Of a stretch of DNA of 46,519 bases, positions 7,737 through 13,765 are shown one piece after another. The notes under the pieces are model-generated. The model searched no databases. It had not been told where the DNA came from and was given only the letters and a program-made list of their open reading frames with translations. Positions within the stretch are counted from its first letter, which is position 1. The number at the start of each line of letters is the position of its first letter. The DNA is from a virus: positions 1 through 46,519 of IMG/VR virus record IMGVR_UViG_3300013102_000800. One strand, 5' to 3'. A program made the translations under genes and the position numbers.

Positions 7737-7817
7737 GGCCTGCCTCTTCAATTCCGTGGGCCGGTAGATCCAGCCATGTCTGTCGTCGGCGCTGGCGCAC
7801 CTGGTTGCTGATTCGTC

Positions 7818-8132
7818 TCACGGCGGGCCTGGGAACTTGATGTCGTTCTCACGGGCGATCAGCCGAGCGCGCTTGGTTTCCATGCCCATCTCTTTCGCTG
7901 CTTGGATGACGGTCTTGCCGGCGTCGGCCAGTTCCTTCAGTCGAGGCGCTTGCTTGTTGCGCCCGATCCGCAGCTTGTTGCTGTGGGAGGTGCCGAACAT
8001 GGCGTCCTTTTCACCGCTGACGCCAGCGGCGACTTCTTCCACCGCCCGACCTTTGCCGAAGTACTGATCCAACTGCTGGTTCAGGTTCGCGATGATCGAG
8101 TCTCGCGGGTTGGGCATAGGCACGCCGATCAT
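7818..8132 (-). CDS. Hypothetical phage protein, HTH-like C-terminus
   Basis: 104 residues. The C-terminal half (RLKELADAGKTVIQAAKEMGMETKRARLIARENDI) has the spacing of a helix-turn-helix: a helix, a turn near Gly, then a recognition-like helix. The start at 8132 overlaps the upstream stop as ATGA, with GGAG seven bases before it. Likely a small regulator or DNA-binding early protein, by inference. Confidence 0.6.
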   Translation of the reverse strand: MIGVPMPNPRDSIIANLNQQLDQYFGKGRAVEEVAAGVSGEKDAMFGTSHSNKLRIGRNKQAPRLKELADAGKTVIQAAKEMGMETKRARLIARENDIKFPGPP

Positions 8133-8491
8133 TGCTGCGCTCCGAAGTAGGCGAACACAACAAGCATCACGGCGACGCCGATGGTCCAGCGCAGAAGAAT
8201 TCGTCCGAAGCGGCTGGTGGTGACCCGGACCTCTTCGAAGAAGTCGGCATTCTTCTCGAGCTGCTTTGCGTACTCGCAGGCCATGCCGTGACCGTCACGG
8301 GCACCGCGAGAAAGGCCGGTGGAGCGTTCGATCACGTCGAACTTGTTCTTTCCGATCGGCACGACGTTGAAGCGAGGTGCACGCACTGGCTCTTCGCGAC
8401 CGATCATCTTGTACATCTCCGAGGTGGACAGTGAAACGCGCTCCCGCAACACCTGCAGGACCGCTTGGTTTTGGCGAATGGTCTGGTTCAT
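8129..8491 (-). CDS. Hypothetical C-tail-anchored phage protein
   Basis: 120 residues with a polar N-terminal domain (TSEMYKMIGREEPVRAPRFNVVPIGKNKFDVIERSTG) and one hydrophobic helix near the C-terminus (LLRWTIGVAVMLVVFAYFGAQQ), which predicts a tail-anchored membrane protein. AAGGA six bases before the ATG supports the start. Coupled to the next gene by ATGA. Function unknown. Confidence 0.6.
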   Translation of the reverse strand: MNQTIRQNQAVLQVLRERVSLSTSEMYKMIGREEPVRAPRFNVVPIGKNKFDVIERSTGLSRGARDGHGMACEYAKQLEKNADFFEEVRVTTSRFGRILLRWTIGVAVMLVVFAYFGAQQ

Positions 8492-8592
8492 GACGATTCC
8501 TTATGGTGGGTTGCGGATATTCGTCAGCACTCGGCCGGTCTGCTGGTTGCCGTTGGGCGCAGGGGAGAGTGCTGACGGATAAAGGCAGGCGT

Positions 8593-8619
8593 AAAAAAGC
8601 CCGATCGGAACCGGGCTTT
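8593..8619 (-). terminator. Rho-independent terminator (leftward)
   Basis: Eight-base stem AAAGCCCG/CGGGCTTT (8596-8603 with 8612-8619), eight-base loop, and an A-run at 8593-8598 that gives a U-run on the minus-strand transcript. It closes the structured region to the right. Operon expression beyond it would need antitermination or another promoter. Confidence 0.75.
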
Positions 8620-8673
8620 ACCACTTATGTAACGGGCCTACTGAGCCATGAGGGCCGGGTAGGTAGCTGAAGT

Positions 8674-8784
8674 TCACATGGCTGCCAATCCTCCGTGCGG
8701 GGTTGCAACTGCGGCGACATGCTCTGGCAGTTGGTGGTGCAGATGGCAGGACAGGCGAACCGTTCCTGCTCCCGGCGTTATCAC
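8674..8784 (-). CDS. Candidate 36-residue phage peptide
   Basis: GTG-started frame of 36 codons (begins VITPGAGTVRLSC, contains HLHHQLPEHVAAVA) whose start overlaps the stop of another short frame as GTGA. GGAGCAGG lies inside the frame rather than before it, so initiation would rely on coupling. The opposite strand is also open here (8678-8914), so strand and reality are uncertain. Confidence 0.3.
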   Translation of the reverse strand: MITPGAGTVRLSCHLHHQLPEHVAAVATPHGGLAAM

Positions 8785-8861
8785 CTCGTCGCGCTTTCAG
8801 CTCTACAGCCGCGATCAGGTATCCGGGGACGAATTTGCAATTCCCGCGCTCGGCGGTTCAT
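8781..8861 (-). CDS. Candidate 26-residue arginine-rich peptide
   Basis: ATG-started frame of 26 codons with nine arginines (MNRRARELQIRPRIPDRG...), ending in a GTGA overlap with the next short frame. No clear ribosome-binding site. It lies just downstream, on the minus strand, of the 17-bp inverted repeat at 8899-9062. Small and uncertain; it may be part of a structured transcript instead. Confidence 0.25.
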   Translation of the reverse strand: MNRRARELQIRPRIPDRGCRAESATR

Positions 8862-8898
8862 CTGCGATGCAGGTGGCCGGTATAAGCCGGGGTTTCGT

Positions 8899-9062
8899 CC
8901 GCATCGGGGTGTGATCGGAACACCAGGGCGCTACCCCTACTTGGTTCCCGCCGCGTTTTTAGTATTGGCCGTCTCGCTCATACCGGCTCAGGACATACAC
9001 GGGTCTTTGCGATCCTAGCGCTGCAGCCCGCTTGGGCACGCTCCAATCACACCCCGATGCGG
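8899..9062 (-). ncRNA. Candidate structured RNA closed by 17-bp perfect stem
   Basis: 8899-8915 and 9046-9062 are perfect inverted repeats (CCGCATCGGGGTGTGAT and its complement) enclosing 130 nt. On the minus strand, the direction of the surrounding operon, the interior folds into further hairpins: AGCG-T-GCCC(AAGC)GGGC-TGCAG-CGCT near 9019-9043, GCCG/CGGC around 8967-8986, and GGAAC/GTTCC with an inner GGG/CCC stem at 8917-8949. A long closing stem with three internal arms is the architecture of a functional RNA. No coding frame explains the conservation of the arms. No known RNA family was recognised. Confidence 0.5.
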
Positions 9063-9125
9063 CCTGGCGCTGGGGAGTACCAGGTGCTCGGGCAGTTTTC
9101 GTCAGGCTGACGTGGCGCTGGTTGT

Positions 9126-9431
9126 TCAGATAACCGCAGTGAGGGTCTTCGAGCCGTCAGAGTGTTCGGTGGTGATGCTCATCCCGACGGCATGATGGCC
9201 CCCACGCTGGATGATCACGGCGCACTTGTTGTAGCGATGGTCAAACACTTCGTCGCCATCCGGCAGATGAGAGGTGCAGGTCAGAGTGGTGCAGTCCTCG
9301 CCGTCAGGGCCTTCGCCATCGTGGGCGATGTTGAAGCTGGCGAGCATCGCAATGCCGTGCTCTCTGGCGATGGCGATAATCTGCTGGATGAGTGGGCTGA
9401 TCTGGCTGTCGTAAATCTCTTCTTTGTTCAT
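9126..9431 (-). CDS. Hypothetical phage early protein, first gene after PL
   Basis: 101 residues, with acidic central part (HDGEGPDGEDCTTLTC) and a beta-rich second half. The ATG at 9431 has AGGAG five bases upstream, so the GTG six bases earlier is not used. It is the first clear gene of the leftward transcript, about 300 bases from the promoter, and therefore among the earliest expressed. No family recognised. Confidence 0.65.
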   Translation of the reverse strand: MNKEEIYDSQISPLIQQIIAIAREHGIAMLASFNIAHDGEGPDGEDCTTLTCTSHLPDGDEVFDHRYNKCAVIIQRGGHHAVGMSITTEHSDGSKTLTAVI

Positions 9432-9694
9432 GGTCACTCCTGGCGCTCCTGCTGGTTGTCATCCCGCTGCACCCTGTCGCCAAGGTGCAGAAGTGATGCT
9501 GTCCGTTTCTCTCGCTGCACGTCCGCCGGAGTCCTCTCTCTGCCCGCTGCCGCAACTGGCGTCACATCGGGTGGCTGTGCAACTTTGCGTGCTCTCATTG
9601 GGGAGCCCGGCCAGTTCCAGAGCTGGCATGGAGATCGAAATTTGTGTTTCGCGCTGTGCCCGTTGCCGGGGATCGATCCGCGAAGATTCCTGAC

Positions 9695-9706
9695 TGTTAA
9701 AGAGCG
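9695..9706 (-). promoter_or_regulatory. boxA-like antitermination element (nut site)
   Basis: On the minus strand this reads CGCTCTTTAACA, differing from the rRNA boxA core by one base and matching the phage boxA consensus CGCTCTTTA. It lies about 32-43 nt downstream of the predicted PL start, the correct place for a nutL site loading NusB/NusE. A boxB hairpin is not obvious downstream. Confidence 0.6.
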
Positions 9707-9744
9707 GTGGTGCCGCAGTGGCGGTGTGTCGCTGCGATGGGTGC

Positions 9745-9773
9745 AATTTAGAAAACTAAACAAAATCCGTCAA
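9745..9773 (-). promoter_or_regulatory. Leftward early promoter PL
   Basis: Minus-strand TTGACG (9768-9773), a 17-base spacer and TAAATT (9745-9750). The start should be near 9738. The -10 box lies within the operator half-site at 9746-9761, so repressor bound there would block RNA polymerase. The long leader to 9431 carries the boxA. Confidence 0.7.
9746..9761. promoter_or_regulatory. Repressor operator OL1
   Basis: ATTTAG-AAAA-CTAAAC, a 6-4-6 inverted repeat matching the consensus GTTTAG-N4-CTAAAC shared with the sites beside the repressor gene (12206-12268). It overlaps the -10 box of PL. Confidence 0.7.
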
Positions 9774-9780
9774 CACTTAT

Positions 9781-9796
9781 TTTAAGAAAACTTAAC
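9781..9796. promoter_or_regulatory. Repressor operator OL2
   Basis: TTTAAG-AAAA-CTTAAC, a second 6-4-6 inverted repeat of the same family, 35 bases from OL1 centre to centre and just upstream of the PL -35 box. A further half-site (ATTTAG) occurs at 9846-9851. Confidence 0.6.
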
Positions 9797-9878
9797 AACT
9801 TGGCGAGATGCCGTCTCTGAGAATTGAAAAAGATCAAGCCTTACGATTTAGAAAATGCTGGCGTATGCTCCGCAATAA

Positions 9879-9894
9879 CTGGATATGCATACAG
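9879..9894. promoter_or_regulatory. LexA-like box
   Basis: CTGG-ATATGCAT-ACAG keeps the CTG-N10-CAG core of a gammaproteobacterial LexA site, with one departure from CTGT-N8-ACAG. It lies 16 bases before the ATG of the gene at 9911, where bound LexA would obstruct transcription of that gene. Confidence 0.4.
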
Positions 9895-9910
9895 CATTTA
9901 GGAGGCGAAA

Positions 9911-10222
9911 ATGGCGAAGGCAAAGAAGACAGAAAAGCCGGCAGTGCGGCATGAGGTAAGCGGAATTGAGCGTCTTGGCCTGCGCGTCTCATCGATGATC
10001 AATCACCCCGTAGCGCAGATTCAGCGCTGGGTGACGATCCATCGTCTGGACACGGATGGTGACCGTGAGTGGGAGGAGGTGATGGGGCTACTAAACGAGA
10101 CGGATGGCATAGACATGACGTTCAACGACGATGAGTCGGTGACGCTGAAGTGGGAGGCGAGCGCCGAAGAGGATCGGCCAGTAGAGGTTTACGAGCCGGC
10201 CGAGGAACCGGCGCCTTTCTGA
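9911..10222 (+). CDS. Hypothetical small protein in immunity region
   Basis: 103 residues with a basic N-terminus (MAKAKKTEKPAVRHE), a compact middle and an acidic Pro-rich C-terminus (PVEVYEPAEEPAPF). GGAGG six bases before the ATG gives a strong start. It is the only plus-strand gene between PL and the repressor. A weak promoter may lie at TTGAAA (9824-9829), and a LexA-like box sits between it and the gene, so it may be induced by DNA damage. An antirepressor-type role is conceivable but unsupported by sequence motifs. Confidence 0.65.
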   Translation: MAKAKKTEKPAVRHEVSGIERLGLRVSSMINHPVAQIQRWVTIHRLDTDGDREWEEVMGLLNETDGIDMTFNDDESVTLKWEASAEEDRPVEVYEPAEEPAPF

Positions 10223-10229
10223 AAGGCAG

Positions 10230-10256
10230 AAAAAAAGCCCGCTGAATGGCGGGCTT
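10230..10256 (-). terminator. Terminator of the repressor/membrane-protein transcript
   Basis: Stem AAGCCCGC/GCGGGCTT (10235-10242 with 10249-10256) and a six-base loop. The A-run at 10230-10236 gives a U-run on the minus strand, so it mainly ends the leftward transcript of the 10274-11263 gene. It could also weakly terminate the convergent plus-strand gene. Confidence 0.75.
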
Positions 10257-10273
10257 ATCTGATCGAAATATTA

Positions 10274-11263
10274 TTACTGAGTAGGCATGGCGTTCCGTGC
10301 GACCGTGATGTCATCCACAGCTAGGACGTCAGTGCGGAGAATTTTCTCCTTTTGCTCAGCCGAGTAATGAAAAATACGTATGGGACTAGAGTCGCGCAGC
10401 GAATCGAAAAGTTGATTTATTTTCTGCTGATCGAACTTCGAAAGGTCCACTCTGCCCGGAAATGTATAGTCCTGACCCGGAAGCCGAAGCGTCAACGACA
10501 GATAATCGGGATGACGCTTGATCATCTCGATGTATACATCCTCCCTTCGTTCCTGACGCGTCTTGACTGGAGGCTCCTGAGCTCGGATTTTATCGAGCTC
10601 GTCAGCATTAAAGTGCTCGCCTTGAATATCTATGGATGAGGCATCCGGTGCCCCTATAACGATAGCTCGATAACCCTCAGCGGCTCGGTCCTTTATAGCT
10701 ACCGCTTCTGGCGGGAGCCTGCTTGAGGCTAGGGCGTCAGCTAGTTTGGAAACGAGCGCGGCCTGAGTTTGAGAGGTTTTGTCTGCGCTTGCCAGCTTTG
10801 CCTTTTCCAGATCGGAATGGTTCCAGCCGGAAAAAACCATATAACCAGCAAAACACAGAACTGCAACAATCAGAAGCGCAGTGACTTGTCCGCCGCTCAT
10901 CTTGTTCATGGGAAGGGCCGATATAATTTTGTTGAGAGCATTATCAAGCGGGCCCTGGCCATCAGTGCTTCCTTCGGTGATGTGAAAAATAAGCTCAAGC
11001 TCAGCCTTTTCGGCTGCCGTCAGCTTAGCAAGGGATGATGAGCCGTACCTAATTTCCGTATAGGCTCGCATCAACTGCTCCTGGAACTCGATAAGGCCCA
11101 GCATCAGCTTCGGCGTCAACGTACCCTTATATCGATCGCCTTCCACCTTAACGTCGAAAATGGGCCAGCCCCTAAAGACGGGAAGCCCTGCGCCAAAATC
11201 ACCAATCTGATCTAGCGCGCTTAGGAAAGATTCCGGCCCATCAACAAATACAACGTCCCTCAT
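10274..11263 (-). CDS. Membrane-anchored protein in rex-like position
   Basis: 329 residues. A soluble N-terminal domain (1-120, with FVDGPESFLSALDQIGDFGAGLPVFRGWP) is followed by one transmembrane helix (about 124-147) and a larger C-terminal domain (150-329, including EVVKT-like charged helices and YLSLTLRLPGQDYTFPGRVDL). No family recognised. It lies directly downstream of the repressor on the same strand, ends at a strong terminator, and has AT-richer composition than its neighbours. That is the position of lambda rexAB, so expression from the lysogen and a role in excluding other phages are reasonable guesses. The ATG at 11263 (GGAAG nine bases upstream) is preferred to 11329. Confidence 0.7.
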   Translation of the reverse strand: MRDVVFVDGPESFLSALDQIGDFGAGLPVFRGWPIFDVKVEGDRYKGTLTPKLMLGLIEFQEQLMRAYTEIRYGSSSLAKLTAAEKAELELIFHITEGSTDGQGPLDNALNKIISALPMNKMSGGQVTALLIVAVLCFAGYMVFSGWNHSDLEKAKLASADKTSQTQAALVSKLADALASSRLPPEAVAIKDRAAEGYRAIVIGAPDASSIDIQGEHFNADELDKIRAQEPPVKTRQERREDVYIEMIKRHPDYLSLTLRLPGQDYTFPGRVDLSKFDQQKINQLFDSLRDSSPIRIFHYSAEQKEKILRTDVLAVDDITVARNAMPTQ

Positions 11264-11392
11264 AGCGATCTGCTTCCTGCGAATTTTAAAGGTGCGGGGT
11301 GCTGCTCCCCAGCAGAATAATTTCAGCAATTAACCGGCCGGATTGGACGGCTCTCGATTTGCTAACAACGGGCTACGACCATAAGGCAAGGA

Positions 11393-12205
11393 CTAAACCA
11401 GCTGCGAATTCCAGACCAGCAGTACTCGAGCTTGGATGAAGGTCTCATCAGCCCGGATAGTCTCGGGTGGGTGCCTGGTATTGTCGGAAATCATTTTGAG
11501 CCGGTCATCACCCATCCATTGAAGGCGCTTGATATACAGATGCCCCTCCCAAGAGAACATGTAGATCCCATCCCCTGAGAACTCGCGAACGCTCACGTCG
11601 ACCAAGAGTGGGTCGCGGTGCTTGATCGTGGGCGCCATCGACTGGCCCCAGCCCGTCACCATCTTCAGGTGGAAATGCTCTTTGAACTCAACACCCATTT
11701 CGCGCAGGTGCCGGGGGCTGACGCGCACGTCCTGAAACATTTCGGGGTAATCGTGAGGGATCTGCCCGCCGCCCATCGCGGCCCGGACGTCGTAATGGGC
11801 AATCCACACTTCATCGCCTACAGCACCTGGGCGGTAATAGTCGAGATCGATCACACCACCGCCATCGTCGGCCTCAGCCGCCGCAAGCAAACGTTGACGC
11901 GCAGCTTCCGGTAGAGACTTCCCTTGTTTTGCGAGCATCTGCTTGACCATATCAGCGGCAGATGCGCCGGAATCCAATCGGCTTTCGGACGTGGAAACGC
12001 CTGGCGAGCCGGTGCCTTCCGATAGCCAGTCAGGCGAGCAATCAAGTGCGCGTGCCAGGGAAAGCAAGTTTTTACCCTTTGCACCGTTTGTTCCGCTCAC
12101 CCAAAAGCTGACCGTGGCCTTTGACACGCCGGTCAGCTTGCTGATGTCTGTAGCGCTGAGGTTCAGCTCCCTCATGCGCGCGGTCACGCGATCTTTGAAT
12201 TCCAT
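11393..12205 (-). CDS. CI-type repressor with S24 autoprotease domain
   Basis: 270 residues. Residues 1-65 form an XRE-type helix-turn-helix (LSATDISKLTGVSKATVSFWVSG) that should bind the GTTTAG-N4-CTAAAC operators. The C-terminal LexA/S24 domain has Ser189 in GWGQSM and Lys226 in YIKRLQ as the catalytic dyad, with a likely cleavage region at AAMGGG (142-147). It keeps the prophage silent and should self-cleave when RecA is activated. The ATG at 12205 lacks a ribosome-binding site and lies seven bases after a TAGAAT -10 box, so its mRNA is probably leaderless, as for lambda cI. An operator abuts the start codon, implying autoregulation. Confidence 0.9.
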   Translation of the reverse strand: MEFKDRVTARMRELNLSATDISKLTGVSKATVSFWVSGTNGAKGKNLLSLARALDCSPDWLSEGTGSPGVSTSESRLDSGASAADMVKQMLAKQGKSLPEAARQRLLAAAEADDGGGVIDLDYYRPGAVGDEVWIAHYDVRAAMGGGQIPHDYPEMFQDVRVSPRHLREMGVEFKEHFHLKMVTGWGQSMAPTIKHRDPLLVDVSVREFSGDGIYMFSWEGHLYIKRLQWMGDDRLKMISDNTRHPPETIRADETFIQARVLLVWNSQLV

Positions 12206-12268
12206 ATTTAGGATTCTAAACAATTCATTGTTTAGATAACTTGCCTTGTATTGTTAAGAACTCTAAAC
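12206..12268. promoter_or_regulatory. Rightward operator region, three repressor sites
   Basis: Three 16-base sites of the form GTTTAG-N4-CTAAAC: 12206-12221 (ATTTAG-GATT-CTAAAC), 12230-12245 (GTTTAG-ATAA-CTTGCC, one good half) and 12253-12268 (GTTAAG-AACT-CTAAAC). Centres are 24 and 23 bases apart, about two helical turns each, as in lambda OR. A separate perfect palindrome AAACAAT-TC-ATTGTTT lies between the first two at 12218-12233 and could be the Cro site. Confidence 0.7.
12213..12218 (-). promoter_or_regulatory. PRM -10 element (repressor maintenance promoter)
   Basis: On the minus strand TAGAAT, 5/6 to consensus, seven bases before the repressor ATG, so the transcript would start at or next to the start codon. 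The -35 region is poor, which fits a promoter needing activation by repressor bound next to it. Confidence 0.55.
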
Positions 12269-12269
12269 T
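12241..12269 (+). promoter_or_regulatory. Rightward early promoter PR
   Basis: TTGCCT (12241-12246), a 17-base spacer and TAAACT (12264-12269). The -10 overlaps the operator at 12253-12268 in the same register as at PL. The transcript starts near 12276 and has GGAG eight bases before the cro ATG. Confidence 0.65.
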
Positions 12270-12294
12270 CGGCGAAGACAATGGAGACAAGCCC

Positions 12295-12504
12295 ATGACC
12301 TACGACGAAGCCCTGAAACACTTCCGCACCGGCCGCGCTATCGGGGACGCCCTTCGCGTGACTGGTAGCCGGGTATCGCAATGCCGTACAGCGGGCGGGT
12401 TTTCTTACCCAATGCAGTGCGTTCTGGAGAAGGAGTCAGGCGGCGCGCTGGTTGCTCGGCGTGAAGACGACCCGGCCCAAGCGCTCAACGACACGGCCGC
12501 CTAA
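12295..12504 (+). CDS. Cro-like repressor
   Basis: 69 residues beginning MTYDEALKHFRTGRAIGDALRVTGSRVSQ, which matches the P22-Cro/YdaS-type helix-turn-helix (conserved TYDEALxHFGT..IAxALGVTxxxVSxW pattern). It should bind the rightward operators and turn down PRM and PR to favour lysis. GGAG lies eight bases before the ATG. It is the first gene of the rightward transcript, divergent from the repressor. The longer frame to 12241 runs over the promoter and is rejected. Confidence 0.85.
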   Translation: MTYDEALKHFRTGRAIGDALRVTGSRVSQCRTAGGFSYPMQCVLEKESGGALVARREDDPAQALNDTAA

Positions 12505-12570
12505 CTCGCTGAACAAATGATCGCTCAAGCCCTGCAAGGGCTCCACGGAAACAAATTTGAGGTTTTACGA

Positions 12571-12993
12571 ATGGAAGATTTCTTGAGGGCTTGCCACACC
12601 ACCGTCAAGGAAAGCGGGGCAGAGGAGCTGGCTGGGAAAATGTGCATGGCGCATGTGAGCCTGCTTCAGCGCTCGAACCCGGATAACGCCGCGCATCACC
12701 TGACCATTGAGCATCTGTTCGGGATTTTGCTGCACACCGGCGACATGCGCCCATTGATGACGCTGGCAGATCAGTTCGGTTTTGAGCTAACCGCGAAAGT
12801 CGCGCCGGCACCGAAAGCGTTGACGACATCGCTCATCCATGTGGGCAAAGAGGTTGCCGATCTGACCATCGCCATCCACGAAGCGCTAGACGACAGCCAT
12901 GTATCCAGCACTGAGAAATTCGAAATCCTCACGGAGATCACGCACGTGAGGGAAAGCCTCGCGGAGCTGGAAAGCTCAGTCAAAGCCGCCTGA
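12571..12993 (+). CDS. Phage regulatory protein, CII/CP76 family
   Basis: 140 residues with the opening MEDFLRACHTTVKESGAEELAGKMCMAHVSLLQRSNPDNAAHHLTIEHL..., the signature of the phage regulatory CII family found between cro and replication genes in Pseudomonas phages. Residues 1-70 should bind DNA and set the lysis-lysogeny choice; the C-terminal half is helical (VADLTIAIHEALDD, ITHVRESLAELES). GAGG eight bases before the ATG at 12571 fixes the start over the longer frame. Confidence 0.75.
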   Translation: MEDFLRACHTTVKESGAEELAGKMCMAHVSLLQRSNPDNAAHHLTIEHLFGILLHTGDMRPLMTLADQFGFELTAKVAPAPKALTTSLIHVGKEVADLTIAIHEALDDSHVSSTEKFEILTEITHVRESLAELESSVKAA

Positions 12994-13009
12994 ATTCCAG
13001 GCACAAAAA

Positions 13010-13034
13010 AGCCGGGCTGCAACCCGGCTCTTTC
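13010..13034 (+). terminator. Terminator after the CII-family gene
   Basis: Stem AGCCGGG/CCCGGCT (13010-13016 with 13023-13029), six-base loop and a short pyrimidine tail CTCTTTC. It sits where lambda has tR1 and should attenuate transcription into the replication genes unless antitermination acts. Confidence 0.65.
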
Positions 13035-13063
13035 AACAACTTGTAAAACACAGTGGGGCCATT

Positions 13064-13765
13064 ATGAACACGATCGTCGCTCCAAGCAATACGGTCACCA
13101 TGTCGAGCCGGGAGATCGCCGATCTCACCGGCAAGCAGCATCAGCACGTCATGCGCGACACGAAGCGCATGCTCGGCGACCTCGGTTTTGATGCGTCCAC
13201 TTTTGGACGCATCTATCTCGATGGCCTGAATCGGCAGCAAACCGAGTACGTGCTCGGGCAGGACCTGGTCGTTACGTTGCTTTCCGGGTACAGCGCGCCG
13301 CTTCGATACCGTGTCGTGACACGTTTGCACGAACTCGAAAACGTGTCGCGACAGGTTGTCACAATCCCACAAACTCTTCCTGAAGCTCTGCGGTTCGCCG
13401 CCTTGCAAGCCGAAGAGAATCTCCAGCTTCAGCAGGTCATCGCCAAGCAGGCGCCGAAAGTCGAAGCGCTCCAGCGTTTGGCGAAATCTCACGGCGACGT
13501 CTGCATCACCACTGCCGCCCAGCTTCTCGGCATTCGCCCAACAAATCTATTCGCCTGGCTGAACCAGAATCGCTGGATTCATCGCCGTACCGCTCATTCG
13601 AGCTGGGTTGCGTATCAGCCTCGGCTGAACACCGGTTGGCTCAAGCACAAGCTGGTCAAGGTCGGCGGCGGGGAAGGGCAGGACATCAAGGTCGTCGAGC
13701 AAGTGATGGTGACCCGTTCGGGCATCGTCACGCTGGCTGAACAACTTCAAGGAATCACGCTGTGA
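13064..13765 (+). CDS. Rha/KilAC-domain phage regulator
   Basis: 233 residues. Residues 10-95 match the Rha regulatory family (MSSREIADLTGKQHQHVMRDTKRML, then YVLGQDLVVTLLSGYSAPLRYRVVTRLHELE). The C-terminal half (110-230) matches KilAC (ITTAAQLLGIRPTNLFAWLNQNRWIHRR, then VMVTRSGIVTLAEQL), a DNA-binding domain of antirepressors. Such proteins act as antirepressors or early regulators. No recognisable Shine-Dalgarno close to 13064 except GGGGCC. It overlaps the next gene by four bases. Confidence 0.85.
   Translation: MNTIVAPSNTVTMSSREIADLTGKQHQHVMRDTKRMLGDLGFDASTFGRIYLDGLNRQQTEYVLGQDLVVTLLSGYSAPLRYRVVTRLHELENVSRQVVTIPQTLPEALRFAALQAEENLQLQQVIAKQAPKVEALQRLAKSHGDVCITTAAQLLGIRPTNLFAWLNQNRWIHRRTAHSSWVAYQPRLNTGWLKHKLVKVGGGEGQDIKVVEQVMVTRSGIVTLAEQLQGITL

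Noticed and set aside
8678-8914. 78-codon plus-strand frame in the structured region
   Set aside because: No ribosome-binding site, Cys/Trp-rich random-looking translation, antisense to the early operon and covering one arm of the inverted repeat.
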